Below are positions 53,001 to 63,324 of a stretch of DNA of 64,000 nt, one piece after another. The notes beneath the pieces were generated by a model, which ran no database searches, had not been told where the DNA came from, and worked only from the letters and a program-made list of their open reading frames with translations. A program made the translations under genes and the position numbers. The stretch is from Eukaryota sp. TZLM1-RC (Eukaryota; Metamonada: BaSk clade), in the NCBI GenBank assembly GCA_040285825.1, contig JAUPSS010000001.1:3100001-3164000 (forward strand), written 5' to 3'. The stretch's first letter is position 1. Every line of letters starts with the position of its first letter.

Positions 53001-53427
53001 TAAACACGGGAAGGGACGAATTTTTTTGACCACACATAATTTCAAAATTATTAATGAAAAATTTGCATTACCAAATAATTATGCCGAATTTTTTGCTGTT
53101 TCTGGAACAACAAATATTTCAGAACCATTCTCTCTTATCAGAAAACAAAATTTTGAAGGTGAAGAGTCCAAATTTTTGGAAGTATTAACGAATTTTTTGT
53201 TTAAGTCAAAACGATCTGATGTGGAGCTCAATGCTTATTTGAAACAAAAACTGAATTTTTCATGTGACAGTTACAAAAGGGATCACAATATTCTTATTCA
53301 AATATTTGATTTTTTAAATTTTCATCATCTTTCTAATTCAAAACGCCGGGAGTTGTGGAATTTTATTGACTTTTCCCAATTAGATGAAGCATTTTACATA
53401 AAATTGTCGAGTGATTATTCATCATAA
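50086..53427 (+). CDS. Rictor/Pianissimo-like TORC2 subunit
   Basis: A 1113-residue helical-repeat protein. The amino third has the Rictor/Pia/Ste16 signature: SVRTAALRCCRYL, then FISKSLESTSTESVEALRLTRHLIDKFP, LLRSLLSVAE and an AAIEGLVIY segment. Near the C-terminus, LLRGNIWALAHIGSTELGFELL followed by a TLLLASFLFCKHGKGRIFL segment matches Rictor domain V (usual form: ...ALWALGHIGSS..G..LL). Rictor scaffolds the rapamycin-insensitive TOR complex 2. The protein is shorter than animal and fungal Rictors (about 1400-1700), mainly in the disordered middle. Intron-less. ATG chosen at 50086; a nearby upstream ATG is in another phase. Confidence 0.85.
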   Translation: MHTTPQLSIDPADDCFSVTTNQILYQLYFTSPRCSDIVHLLHSLTDKIAQYREEIVLASQSQVFATFSQTLTCPDSTFPLHTPIDTPQVSPLRSTHFSLDSTHSYDFPSDSFLSCISDFSIPSTSPPPSSFSVSNPTALILTDLLRFLYSLLTFSDPSVRTAALRCCRYLFCTPHLTRKAFTLGYHFFISKSLESTSTESVEALRLTRHLIDKFPFSLPHFLLRSLLSVAESSCSLHSAAIEGLVIYTGQCPKVCIALDIDSFLYSIIMRSCFDCFLASVLGAFCYSSEYEKNGLLVVRKDLICGCVGMLEKCPSCQYEQVFKILRFLSSSWAGLFTLHNSRPCVFGLLMQILGSLYTREALIVEILKFFTDLVKGLNKDQFYLSQIFQSFLAFYLIDLNIVQTLYQLLNRAGISFEIQHLSSHLLYLLSLLEPCFLFDLEVDSYALICPQNIPFQSEFLRNLHDEKFDVEPLMSSSQNLELVNDLISKTNVLVTKNSSLWKWTSIMSTVRKLHDLHVEHFTNDSNTNNIYKFFSRLVEFYTPSCGVFCKLRPTKVSRKLYFEPGKILFQFLVQNFEIFGAFIDPFISNLLAQIGDESSEFSSLSQSCSMLSEVIELLSIVISSLEGFAFVVDQSFIEILKRRVKSIDELNSKIHEKLLCLLVQSIDFEYLTNSKFSDLLISFVRVTCLECSSIQLQTVLVRHLHKFLPKFLLNKVVSSCKFLFALTEILISLLVSLPISSNFHSFEVGICVSVIVDFFVMFDTCHQILNHIANLLYSLAFDFLFSCFENHPTLVSLFEPLFILISSFESGFLLLKSLNCLDSFLEEWVVENCNNYAQDLEFGLIFSFNRCLVEDNTGVVTSSMTSSLGQNEKNLIEFKPHLYGQLVNHPLGVEYLKSKRIVAEILEDFTTTDTCKRLLRGNIWALAHIGSTELGFELLVSSIDQIFKILLDIDTKHSSLIGTLLLASFLFCKHGKGRIFLTTHNFKIINEKFALPNNYAEFFAVSGTTNISEPFSLIRKQNFEGEESKFLEVLTNFLFKSKRSDVELNAYLKQKLNFSCDSYKRDHNILIQIFDFLNFHHLSNSKRRELWNFIDFSQLDEAFYIKLSSDYSS

Positions 53428-53679
53428 CCTTTTCAGTCGTTAGTTTTTTGGCGGATTTTTGTAAATAAATTGTACAAATTTTTTTCTATTTTAGTCTGAA
53501 AATATACATATAACAACATGTAATATTTCGATTGAAAAAAATTTGTATTGTCACCAAGAAAGTTGTGAACTTATTATTTATTTTATATTTTTCCTTCTCT
53601 TGAATTAAACTACCACTATGTTTCATTTATAAGATTACAGATTGATAAGAGAACTGTTGATGGTATCGGGTTAGTATAT
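53428..53679. other. short intergenic spacer
   Basis: AT-rich Rictor 3' flank with AATAAA-like sequences; nothing else. Confidence 0.4.
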
Positions 53680-54170
53680 TTTGTTTGAATTGTTGCAGCC
53701 CAAAACATGTTATTTAACCGACATTTGGTATAATATTGTTGCTCGGTATGATGGAACCGAACTAATAATCGATTGTACCACCATATCTCCATGGAAAAGG
53801 AGTTTTAATTCTGACATTCAACATTTACTGAAAGTTGCAGAACATTCCAAGAAATCAAAATACGAAGTTCTTCTTCAACGGCTCAGTCAAAAAAGAGGTA
53901 GAAAAATCAGATTTGTTTCAATTGCTATATCAATTTTTGGTACCATTGGAAGTGAAGGTCTTCATTTTTTAGATGATTTAGGGAAACTTCTCAACGAAAG
54001 TGGTCGCACATTTGATTTTCTGATTTGGAAGAACAGAATCGTATTTTCGTTTTTTAAGGCTCTTCCTCGTCCTATTAACTCCATTTTGAATAACATTACA
54101 GAGTCTTATAACAATCGAGTTGCTATACAAGTGAATAGTGAAAATCTCCCGTCATTTAGTTGATGGAAAT
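53680..54170 (+). mobile_element. non-LTR family-1 relative, C-terminal fragment
   Basis: A 160-codon intact-looking frame (53681-54163): ARYDGTELIIDCTTISPW, then a helical EGLHFLDDLGKLLNESGRTF, DFLIWKNRIVFSFFKAL, corresponding to the C-terminal helix of family-1 proteins (RIFDRTFWQSRIVFSIFKGM). Upstream finger and RT parts are lost. Confidence 0.65.
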
Positions 54171-54309
54171 TGGGAGTAGAAAAAGTATTAGTTAAGGTTT
54201 GTATTTGAGTTGTTAAATGTAACTGTTCCAGGAAAGAAATTCGTTTTTGACACAAATTTTGCCTGTTCTGGATCCAATTTTGGAACAATTCTGCTTGTAC
54301 CTATGATTT

Positions 54310-54840
54310 TTTTTAATTTTTTTATTAAAAACCTATAAATCAACATCTAAATAATACATCTCTCCCAAAACAAAAACACTAGATGGATCTCTCTCATAGT
54401 GAATTTGAATTGAGGAATTGTTGTTACTAAGGCAGAAGAAGTACTATCACACATATCTTGTAAAAGATTCGCAAATGTGGGATTCTTTTTCTTGGCCAAG
54501 CCAAGTCTAACATCAAAATCCAAGCTTTCAAAAGTCTTTGACAATTTTTGTTGAAGCTTTTTACAGAAAAACTGCAAATTAAAAAGAGATCGGTTTGGAA
54601 GTTCTTGAATTGATTGGGGAATACAATTAGTCCAAATTTGTGGTGGCAATCTATCAAGTTCACAAGAAAACTCATTCAAATATGGACTGCAACTGGGAAC
54701 TAACAGATGGGAATCATCAGGAAATCTACGAGAAAATTCTTAAATAAAATTTTTGCCACCACCCAAGAATGCTGATTGACACAAAATTGAAGATTTAGTA
54801 AATCCAATACCACCACAGTTTAGTAATGAACCTATGATTG
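54310..54840 (-). mobile_element. non-LTR family-1 relative, thumb fragment
   Basis: Frame 54347-54679 reads QELPNRSLFNLQFFCKKLQQKL, ESLDFDVRLGLAKKKNPTFANLL, SSALVTTIPQF, matching 58200-58330 of the better copy. Ends near the tRNA-Ser. Confidence 0.75.
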
Positions 54841-54904
54841 TTAAAACTAAGTATGCGTTCAATTTTGCTTTATGTTGTAGAATTGCTTTATGTTGTCAAA
54901 AAAC

Positions 54905-54987
54905 TCGCGAGAAGTGAGATTCGAACTCACGCGGGGAGACCCCACTTGTTTTCTAGACAAGCGCCTTAACCGCTCGGCCATCCTCGC
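54905..54987 (-). tRNA. tRNA-Ser (AGA)
   Basis: 83-nt cloverleaf with a long variable arm (GGGGTCTCCCC type): acceptor GCGAGGA pairing with TTCTCGC with one G-U, anticodon stem CTTGT/ACAAG with loop CTAGAAA (anticodon AGA), TTCGAATC T-loop, discriminator G. No intron. Confidence 0.95.
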
Positions 54988-56254
54988 TGTTGATTGAATA
55001 CCTTACGTATGTAACTTAGCACATTTAAGCTTTGCTACTGGAGACTTTTAAACAACCTAAAAAAGCGACAAAGTGATGTAAAGAAGGAAAGTGACTTTAC
55101 AAGTCACATTAATCTGACTTCAGCAATCAATATATTTGATGCATATGAACTGATGAATTATGGCCAAAAGAGAGCTCATGGTAAAAAGTTTTTCATGTAG
55201 CCTGATTGCAGCGTAAACAGCTCATTGTTTTGATCAAAAAGTCAGCAGATGACAGTTATTACAGAATCCCACTTTTATTTGAAATTTTTTAAAAAATTAT
55301 TTACTCAAAGTTGCTTTCTTTCAACGGTGATTTCTGCCTTAATAAACCATTGTTATTTTTTTCCACAAGAATCTGTTTCGTAAAGCCATTCAACAGTAAA
55401 TCAACTTTCAACTTGGTAATGCGATGATGTTTGCGTCTACAAAGGCTAATCTACTTTCTGGATTGCATTTTGGCTTTAATCAGAAATAATCAACTATGGA
55501 AGAGATTGATCATCTTCTGCAACAAATTGGTTCTCAAAAACAGTGTTACGAAGAAACTGATTCAGTTTAGCAAGGAGAGTAAATCATTTGTTTGCCTGAA
55601 GGTTCTTACAAGTGAATGAATGGCTTTTGTAGCAAATTTTACTGATAAGTTATGGATCGTGGATGTTGTTTTCCAACTCGTATCCAACAATGACTTTCAG
55701 TTGAAAAGGTTGACCTTAATATTGACTTCAATATTGAATGAAAGAAGGGGGTTGTCTAACAAGATGAAATTATACCTTAAAAGAGTAAAATCGTCGTAAC
55801 AACAAGAAGCTTATGTCGTGCTTCGCTATAAGTTGAACAACAGTGGTTTGGTCATTCCTGGTTTTTTCTTTGCCCTGTGGTTTTAGAGCAATCGGATATT
55901 TCACCAATTGTTCAGGATCTTGTTCACCACCAAAGTTCCCAAACTAATCAATAGCTTCCTATTCTTTTCATTGCATTTTAGTTTAGATAAAACAACTGTT
56001 TGTTGTAGTGATCAGCATCGATGACGAGCTGAACAAATAGGATGAACAGGACCTTTATTATGAACCGTCACACGAAGCACAACTTTCATCATTCCATAGA
56101 TCTTGTGCTTCTATAAGTGTTTCAAAGCTCATTAAATGTTTCTTCTCTGGCCAACCTTTCTAAAAATCTTATAATCTTACTTGGCAATACACGAACAGCA
56201 AACAAAGGGCTTTTTGCCCGAAATTTTTGGCAATTTTTTACAACTCACGCATCA
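54988..56254. other. intergenic, no supported gene
   Basis: AT-rich with short frames only; 55431-55619 and similar have no family features. Probably decayed sequence. Confidence 0.35.
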
Positions 56255-57033
56255 ATGTCCACAAATATAGAACGACTTCGACATGTACTTGAATCTCATC
56301 CTCCGGCACGTTATGGTATCACCTTTGATGAACCCAGCACTTGGATTCTTTCGTTCAAATTTCCTGCCCTATTCGGAAGCCATATCATCAGAGCAAAACT
56401 GTCCTTGCCCGATGATTTTCATAGGGCTGTTCCAGAAGTCAGGGTAATTCGCCAATTTTAACAACAAGTCAATTGATAATCGCAACCTGCTATTTCAGAT
56501 CATGTACCCAAGGCGGTGGAATTGCTTGATGAGTTTGACTGTACTTCTGAACAGAATTGCATGGTCCTTTAGCAGTGGTGTTCTCCCCGAGTTCTTCAAT
56601 GTATACGTATGCATCAGGAAGTTCATCTCTACTGAAAGTTGGGAGAAGTGGCAATGTAGCATCAGTCCCAAATACCCCAATAGAATGGACATCAAGTGTT
56701 TTCCCTCTTTAAGTTCTCCCTATGCTGGTGCCATTATTGAGGCAGAACTAGAGGTTCCAACCAGTTTTCCTCGCTACAGACCGTATTTTGTTTTTAAAAC
56801 CGTTGATTATTTTATTGCTATGTTTTATTATTATGTTTTATTATTTTTAAAATACGTTTATTGTAAGAAATGGAGAATTCTCCAATGCTCAAATGTTTGA
56901 TCGATCGCCAGGTAATCTTTGGGACATTGTTGTTGTATTCCTTTGTGTATATGAATACCTTGAAGAACCATGGTGTCCATGGGAGTGGGATTATGCTAAT
57001 CCTAGTTTCAAGGCCACTAGCAAAGAAGACTGA
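56255..57033 (+). CDS. tandem E2/UEV-like ubiquitin-conjugating fold protein (exon structure partly resolved)
   Basis: Exon 1 (56255-56443) reads MSTNIERLRHVL, then YGITFDEPSTWILSFKFP and IIRAKLSLPDDFHRAVPEVR, like the front of a UBC fold. A 55-nt intron (56444-56498, GTAATT...TTTCAG) joins it to IMYPRRW in exon 2. Exon 2 then gives a second, clearer UBC front: WEKWQCSISPKY, SSPYAGAIIEAELEVPTSFPRYRPYF. After a second intron of uncertain edges (about 56785-56870), NGEFSNAQMFDRSPGNLWDIV then EPWCPWEWDYANPSFKA matches the UBC back half. The place of the catalytic Cys has none, so it is E2-like and probably non-catalytic. Exact splice points need cDNA. Confidence 0.5.
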
Positions 57034-57039
57034 CATTTG

Positions 57040-57309
57040 CAAGCTAGAACTTCAATTCCAGCTGACTCATTCAGAAGAGCTTCTTGTACGTATGCTGATA
57101 GTGCTGCACAGGCAGCTCCAAGGCCCAAGGACTTACCTGACTCAGACGAAATCTGTTCTCTACAAGTCCATTTAAACGAGGAAGTCCAAAAACATCATCC
57201 ACCACATTATCTAAAAAAGTGCCACGTAAGCTTTTTCCAAGCCCTTCAAGTTTACCTTCAATGGCAGAGTTGTTTCCAGATAGGGTTAAGGAATTTCAAA
57301 AAATGGAAC
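57040..57309 (+). pseudogene. relic copy of the Pro/Ser-rich gene at 41445-42083
   Basis: The plus strand reads SFRRASCTYADSAAQ then PKDLPDSDE, and, in other phases, SPSSLPSMAELFPDRV and EFQKMEL, matching the C-terminal 70 residues of the 41445-42083 protein, with frameshifts. It ends at the family-1 insertion site, which interrupts it. Confidence 0.8.
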
Positions 57310-57322
57310 TTGATTTTGATTT

Positions 57323-60300
57323 TTTTACAACTTTTTATTTTTATTCAACAACAAATATGAAATACACAATTAAAACTCCACATCCTCAAAACCTGCCTCC
57401 CCTACATCAAAACAATTAATTGCTAAAGATTCAGAAAATTTCCCAAAAGAAGATAGTGAATCAGAAATAAGTTTTACCATTCCCTTAAAAATAGAAAATA
57501 CAATCCTGTTTTGCCAGTAAACACGATCGAAAATTCTTCCAGTTCTTTCCTTTACAACTACAACAAAATCCTCAAGGAAAGCCATAGCAGCCTTACCTAG
57601 AGATCCAAGCAAAGAAAAAACAAATGGACATAAATTATATTGGGCATGAGAATTTTCATTAACCGAGGAAATGGGTTTCGCATATTTAGCAATTTTATAT
57701 TTTTCGCCTGCAAGAAGGGGATTATTTACATCCGAGTTAATGAGATGTTCGTTAGAGGAATTACAAGGGTCAATAATAGATATGGTGTCCAAAATAGTAA
57801 AACTACCATTTAAACCAGGAACAACTAGATCACCTCTAGTCAGACCCATAGAAGCTCTGTTGTAACGCGTACTATCAATATTGGGATCATCAAGAATTAA
57901 TTTTGATAACAGCGGTTCTTAAAAGGAATCTACTCGATATGATTTGCACATTACATAAATTTGGTCCCTGACGTTATTATGCACTTTGCTTCTAAACGTA
58001 ATGAAATGTTTACAGTTCAAAAGATGAGTAAACAAAAGAGGTTTACCACATTTACAAGTTAAATGATTGGGCAAATTGTTTGGCCACAGAAAACAACGAA
58101 AACGCATGTTTAAAAGCCATTCATTGTTTTTTAACAAAAGTCCATAAACTGAGGGAATTTGAGTTACTAAAGCAGCACCAGAGCTATCACGAATATCCTT
58201 TAAAAAATTACCGAAAGCGGGATTTTTAGTTTTGGCCAAGCCAAGTCTTACTTCATAATCCAAGCCTTCATATAATTGAACCAGATGGTGCTGAAGCTTT
58301 TTCAAGCAAAAACGTAAATTTGGAAGTGATCGGGTGGGAATTTCTTGAACATTTTGAGGAAAACACTGAATCCAGATATCACTAGGCAAATTTTCTAATT
58401 CAAATTGCAGTTGATTCAAGTAAAAATTTGATTCACCATTGATCAGATGAACATCAAAAGGGAACCTTTGGAAAAATTCAGAAACAAAAATTTTACCACC
58501 TCCCAAAAATGCTGCTTTACACAGAATCGAAGATTTGGTGAATCCAATTCCACCCAAATCTGCTGAACAAAATACATGACTTCGAATTAAAGATTCATTT
58601 ACTTCTAATAAAGAAGAAAAAAATTTGACTCGAAGTTTGTTAAAAGATCTGCAAAAATTGAGAGATACCGATGGGGAGTTGACCTTAAAATATGAGTGAA
58701 TTTTCCAGAATAACAAATTTTTAAAATAAAAAATTTGATGTGTTTCTCAATGTCACATTCAGCAATAAAACTAAGATCCTTGTCAAACTTCTCCAATAAA
58801 TTGTTTAACTGGGAATAAATTTCATCCAAATTGCCAAGCCAACATCCAAAAAACTTAAAAGCTTGTTGGTCATAATTGATAAAAGGAATCTGAGCTCCAC
58901 CAATCATCAAAGATTGTTTTTCTCTACCAATCAAGAGACATTTAGATGGGTTCAAAGCTAATCCAATTTCTTTGTATTTCGCCGCAATGTCTTCAGAGAC
59001 CCTAGAAATGCTTTCAAAAGAACCAATAATAGAAATGTCATCCATATAGGCAACAATACGCAAATCAGGGAAATCTTGTTGTGTCATTTTAATAGTATTA
59101 TGAATAGCCAAACAAAACAGCAAAGGGCCGAGAGGATCACCTTGTTTCACACCAGAAGAAGATTCAAGGGTAAAGGAGTCAAATATTAAGTCTGATTTTT
59201 TTCCATAAAATAAATAAAAATATGCAGAAAGTTCAGGAAAATCTTGAAGAAGCACATCAAAAATACAATTACGTTTCACAGAATTGAAAGCATTTCTGAA
59301 ATCCAAATTGAAAATATATTTATGTTGTTGACTATTGAAAAAACATCTGAAGTCATTGAAGCAACAGAAGCACCTTCAATAGTTTTTATAGCAAATTGGA
59401 AAGGCTTCAAATAGTCCCTTGCTTTAGTAGAAATTCTGTTAAAAATAAGCGAAGAAAGCAATCTGGTTAATGACTCTCCAATAGCAATTGGTCTAACTCC
59501 ATCAGGTTTGTCACCTTTACCAGGTTTAACTAAAGCAACTAAACGGGCAGCAGTCAATTCAGGCGGAGGAACATAATTCAAACACATTAAATTTTGAAAA
59601 TAGGAAGCAAGATCCTCAAAAATTTCAGGAGCATTTTTACAGGCAATTTTCAACAAATCAAAGGAAATGCCTGAAGGACCAGCAGCTTTTCCTTTTGGTA
59701 ATTTAGCAACGGCATTCAATACTTCTTGAGCCTGAAATGGATTTTCGAGCCAATATTGACAAATAGAAGGCTTACTGGGGCAAAAATTTTCAGTTGGATG
59801 GAGAAATTCAATTTTTCAACAGTTTCGAGATTGTTATCAGCCAGGTTTCCCGAAAAAATATTTTTTAATCCGCTTCCATATCTACCTCTCAAAAACAATT
59901 TTCTTGCTTGAAAAGATGAATTAGCTTTTCTCTGTTTTGGTTTGTAATTAATTTTCTTCTTATTCTTTTTGGCAAAGAATTTCCAAAATCTTGTTATGTT
60001 CCATTTGTTTAATTTCAATTGCGAAGAAAAAGAACGCATTTCCATTGACATAGGAACAGAACTGGCAGGACTCACCTCTATAGGAATTTTAACAGGTGCA
60101 CGAAGAGAATCACTTGTTTGACAGTCAAAACAAAACAAGAGAGGGCGACCATTAGAAGAATTAGAGAGGAACTTTTTGCAAAAAGGACAATTATGTTTCA
60201 AGACATTATCCGTAGGATCAGGGGCAACAGTTTTTGGTAAATGAGTTTGATCAATATTTAAATCATAATTAACATCATCAGCAGAAACATTGGGAACAGG

Positions 60301-60518
60301 AGGAAGAATCAGTTCGGATGGCGTTTGCAAACTATTAACAATAGAAATATTGGTTTTCAGTCTCATTTTTTCGGTAATAATATCAGAACATTTTCTAATG
60401 TTATGACCAACCTTGCCACATTTGGAACAGGTATGTCTTCTTTTGTGCACTTTTTCAGGCGTAATAACAGGGGCATCACACAAAGGCAAAAAATCTTTTT
60501 TAAAAATTTTCATTTTTT
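57323..60518 (-). mobile_element. near-complete non-LTR retrotransposon, family 1, with 13-bp target duplication
   Basis: Flanked by TTGATTTTGATTT (57310-57322 and 60519-60531). A single ancestral ORF is readable. The amino end has a CCHC knuckle (CSKCGKVGHNIRKC) and a CPFC...CFDC pair; RT spans LPKGKAAGPSGISF, ARLVALVKPGKGDKPDG, MDFRNAFNSVKRN, SSGVKQGDPLGPLLFC and AYMDDISIIG, with the catalytic YMDD intact. A C-terminal finger (CKCG...HLLNCKHF) leads to VRDQIYVMCKSY and GDLVVPGLNGSFTILDTIS, a restriction-like nuclease motif. This is the early-branching (R2/NeSL/Utopia-like) layout. Breaks: frameshifts at about 59800, 59290, 58620 and one nonsense (57919-57921). The tail is AATAAAAATAAAAAG. 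The start codon lies 5 bases from the edge. Confidence 0.9.
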
Positions 60519-60529
60519 TTGATTTTGAT

Positions 60530-60640
60530 TTAGATCAAGATTTTGTAGAGGAAATCTTGGTTCAATGAAAGTCGTCCCATTAGTTATGAGTTAAGTTAAT
60601 TAAGTGTGCAAAATTCAATAAATATATCATTCATTTTGAT
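60530..60640 (+). mobile_element. non-LTR family-2 3' end fragment
   Basis: AGATCAAGATTTTGTAGAGG, then the GTCGTCCCATTAGTTATGAG 3' UTR and TTCAATAAATA tail of family 2. It was an adjacent or target sequence of the family-1 insertion, whose duplication overlaps its first base. Confidence 0.75.
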
Positions 60641-61228
60641 TATTCCCATTTTTGGAAATATTGGAACAAAAAATGTGTTCAATTTTTGACAGATTGATGT
60701 GTCGAAATTGTGTATCTGAAGGATCAAAAAAACACAATTTTTTGTTGAAAATTCAAATAAAGAAAATTGATTGAAATTAAAAATGATTATGAAACAATAA
60801 TTGGAAATGGCACCTGGTAGGTTTCATGTCACCTAGAGTTGCGCACAACTTGACTCGAACTTCGGCTCGAAATTCTCAAATTCTAAACTCCTACTCGATT
60901 CGAACTTGAAATGATCGACTTCAACTTGACTTGAACTCGGACTTGAAAATTTCTGTAGAGTAACAATAGAATCAAGAGTTCAAGCTTTATTCCAAAACAA
61001 CAAAACACATCACATAGTTATAATCTAACCTGCGCTTTCTTATTGTCAGGAAGAGAGGAGGTGTAAGAAAACCCTTCTGGTAGGGAGTCCAATCCGTGTT
61101 GAAGAGAGCTTCTTTTATTCCACGGAACAAGCATTGATGAAAGTAGATTTTATTCAAGGTAAATACAACTTTGTTCAACATTAAGAGAAATCGCACTCGA
61201 ATTTTCGACTCATGTTGCCAAAGGGCCA
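60641..61228. repeat. intergenic with a degenerate ACTTGA/ACTCGA repeat
   Basis: About 60846-60950 is built of imperfect units such as AACTTGACTCGAACT. The remainder is AT-rich and non-coding. Confidence 0.6.
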
Positions 61229-61403
61229 TGGTTTGGAGATGACACATATGAATAAAGGAGTAATTTATTCCAACGGAAAGCGAGCTATAATGAATTTCAT
61301 CACCGTCACTAGTGGAGTCTCCATGAACGAAAATACGTTGAACTAAAATACAGAAACTTATAGCAAAGTCTAACTACACTCTAAAATAGTGTAAATACTA
61401 ACA
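61229..61403. repeat. probable diverged solo LTR
   Basis: Shares GAGTAATTTATT..., CTATAATGAATTTCA, AGTGGAGTCTCCATGAACGA and ACTCTAA..AGTG..AAT/GACTAACA with the solo LTR at 37993-38172. Ends ACTAACA. Target duplication not exact (GCCA/CCCA). Confidence 0.55.
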
Positions 61404-61649
61404 CCCAAGTTTTGCCCATCTTCAGCATTTACCCGTAAAAAAAATTGCCGTGGCACTGAACTAAAACAACGTTATTGTATTGGTTTCTTATCAAATTTTT
61501 TTGATTTACGCCATACTAAATAACACATACTAAATAGACTACTTCTGCAAATACAGTACATGGAATTGATGATTAAAAGTGTCCTTATTGATTTTACAAG
61601 TACTTTGTTTACCCATGTTCAAAAAATTTAGTTATTGATATTTAGATAT

Positions 61650-61895
61650 GTATTGAAATCAGTACAAAAAATGGTGCAAGAAAAATCAATGAAAAGATTT
61701 GATATTTTTTTATGGTGTTCACGGATTCAATTTGTCATTATTAATAGATTACCGCGGTTTTTCAATCGAATTAGAGAAGTTTTAGCTAGACAGCAAGCAG
61801 ATCAAGATTTTGTAGAGGAAACCTTGGTTCAATGATAGTCGTCCCATTAGTTATGAGTTAATTTAATTAAGTGTGCAAATTCAATAAATACAAGA
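61650..61895 (+). mobile_element. non-LTR family-2 3' end fragment
   Basis: Frame MVQEKSMKRFDIFLWCSRIQF, INRLPRFFNRIREVLARQQ, VEETLVQ then the family-2 3' UTR ending AATTCAATAAATAC. Confidence 0.85.
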
Positions 61896-62765
61896 ATCAG
61901 TACTAAAATTAATTAAAAAAGATAATTAAACAATTTCTTCAACTGTGTGGAGGACAATGACATTGTCAATATTCAGTGTTTACGTGATTAATTGAGTTAC
62001 GCAGTTCACCAAATAAATAATAATAATCTATGTTGTGCTTTGTTCTCAATAGCCTTTGATAAGATCAGTAATGCCAACAGTTACAGTCTAATATTAATAG
62101 ATAATGTTAGTCAGTATCAACAAAACAGTAAGAGAGGATTCAATACTGATCAGACAAGTATTTGTGCCATTGTGTCTCTATAATTAGCTTCCAAGTGATT
62201 TGAATATTCAAACAATCCCACTATGTTGCCATAAGACATATATGCTAGCTGAAAGTGTTAATTTTATTCAACACTAATCTATATAAACTAAGGTACTCAC
62301 TAGTGAGATACCTACAACTAAACACTATGTACTTTGGCATCTTGTTTGATTTCCGGTCAATCATCTTTATTTGATGAAAATCATGAATCAAACACAAAAA
62401 CACTTGACGCATTGTACATCAATCATTCATTTTGCAATTGATTGATGTTGATGTTGATCAAGACTGATTAACATTTTCTTGATCAATTACTGATTTCTGC
62501 AACAATATGATTTTATACTTGAAATGTTGTAAATAAATTTTAAGAAGACAAATTGAATAAGACTTGCTGGTCTCATTATCAAACAATGTTGAAGTTAATT
62601 GACATATCTCGAAGTGCTTTCCCTTTTTTCTCAAAATTTAATTAATACAAACAGAAACTAATAAACAAACTTGAAAACCCAAATCAGCCGAAAGGAATTG
62701 ACTGGCAGTTTTTCCTTCATCATAACCAAGAGACAATCAAGCAAAAGACAAAAACGGGACAACAT
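61896..62765. other. intergenic, nothing recognised
   Basis: AT-rich, only short frames (for example 61992-62183) with no family features. Confidence 0.35.
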
Positions 62766-63060
62766 TTTCAAAAATTGAAAACACAATTCAGTTTTGCCAA
62801 AACGTTCTGTCAAAAATTCTTCCTGTACGTTGTTTTACCATCTCAACAAAATCATTCAAGAAGGATAAAGCAAGTGGCTCAAGCGTGCCATGTAGGGAAA
62901 AGCAAATGGACAAAGGACATAAAGAGTATGCGATTCAGTATTCAAGGATAACAATTTGATGGAGCTCAGATTCCTTTTATTAATTATGACCAACAAGCGT
63001 TCAAGTTTCTTCGATGTTGGCTTGGTAATTTGGATGAAATTTATTCAATGTATGAAATAT
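62766..63060. mobile_element. non-LTR family-1 fragments, opposite orientations
   Basis: 62770-62940 (-) resembles the C-terminal helix (FWQNxIVFSIF); 62953-63050 (+) reads GAQIPFINYDQQAFKFLRCW-like, LGNLDEIYSM, matching 58810-58910 of the better copy reversed. Short and decayed. Confidence 0.7.
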
Positions 63061-63324
63061 CTGATTAGCAACTGATGGTTCAATGAAGATCCATTTTCAA
63101 AAGACTTAGCACTCAGAACATAAAAAAATTCATACTCTTTGTGAATACAATGATTGTGATTTTGAATGTTGAGCATAACGCTCAACCAATGTAAACAAGA
63201 AAGAAATTTGTACAGTGAAGATTGCTATTCATATCAATTCGGAGACCAATTTTGGTAAATAATTCATTCAAGATTGCTATTTGAATTGAAGAAGAATTTG
63301 TTTTAAAAATTTGAATTCCAATCT
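63061..63324. promoter_or_regulatory. DCP2 upstream region
   Basis: AT-rich spacer before DCP2; no specific element can be named. Confidence 0.3.

Noticed and set aside
55431-55619. Short ORF as a gene
   Set aside because: No motifs, AT-driven composition, within decayed intergenic DNA.
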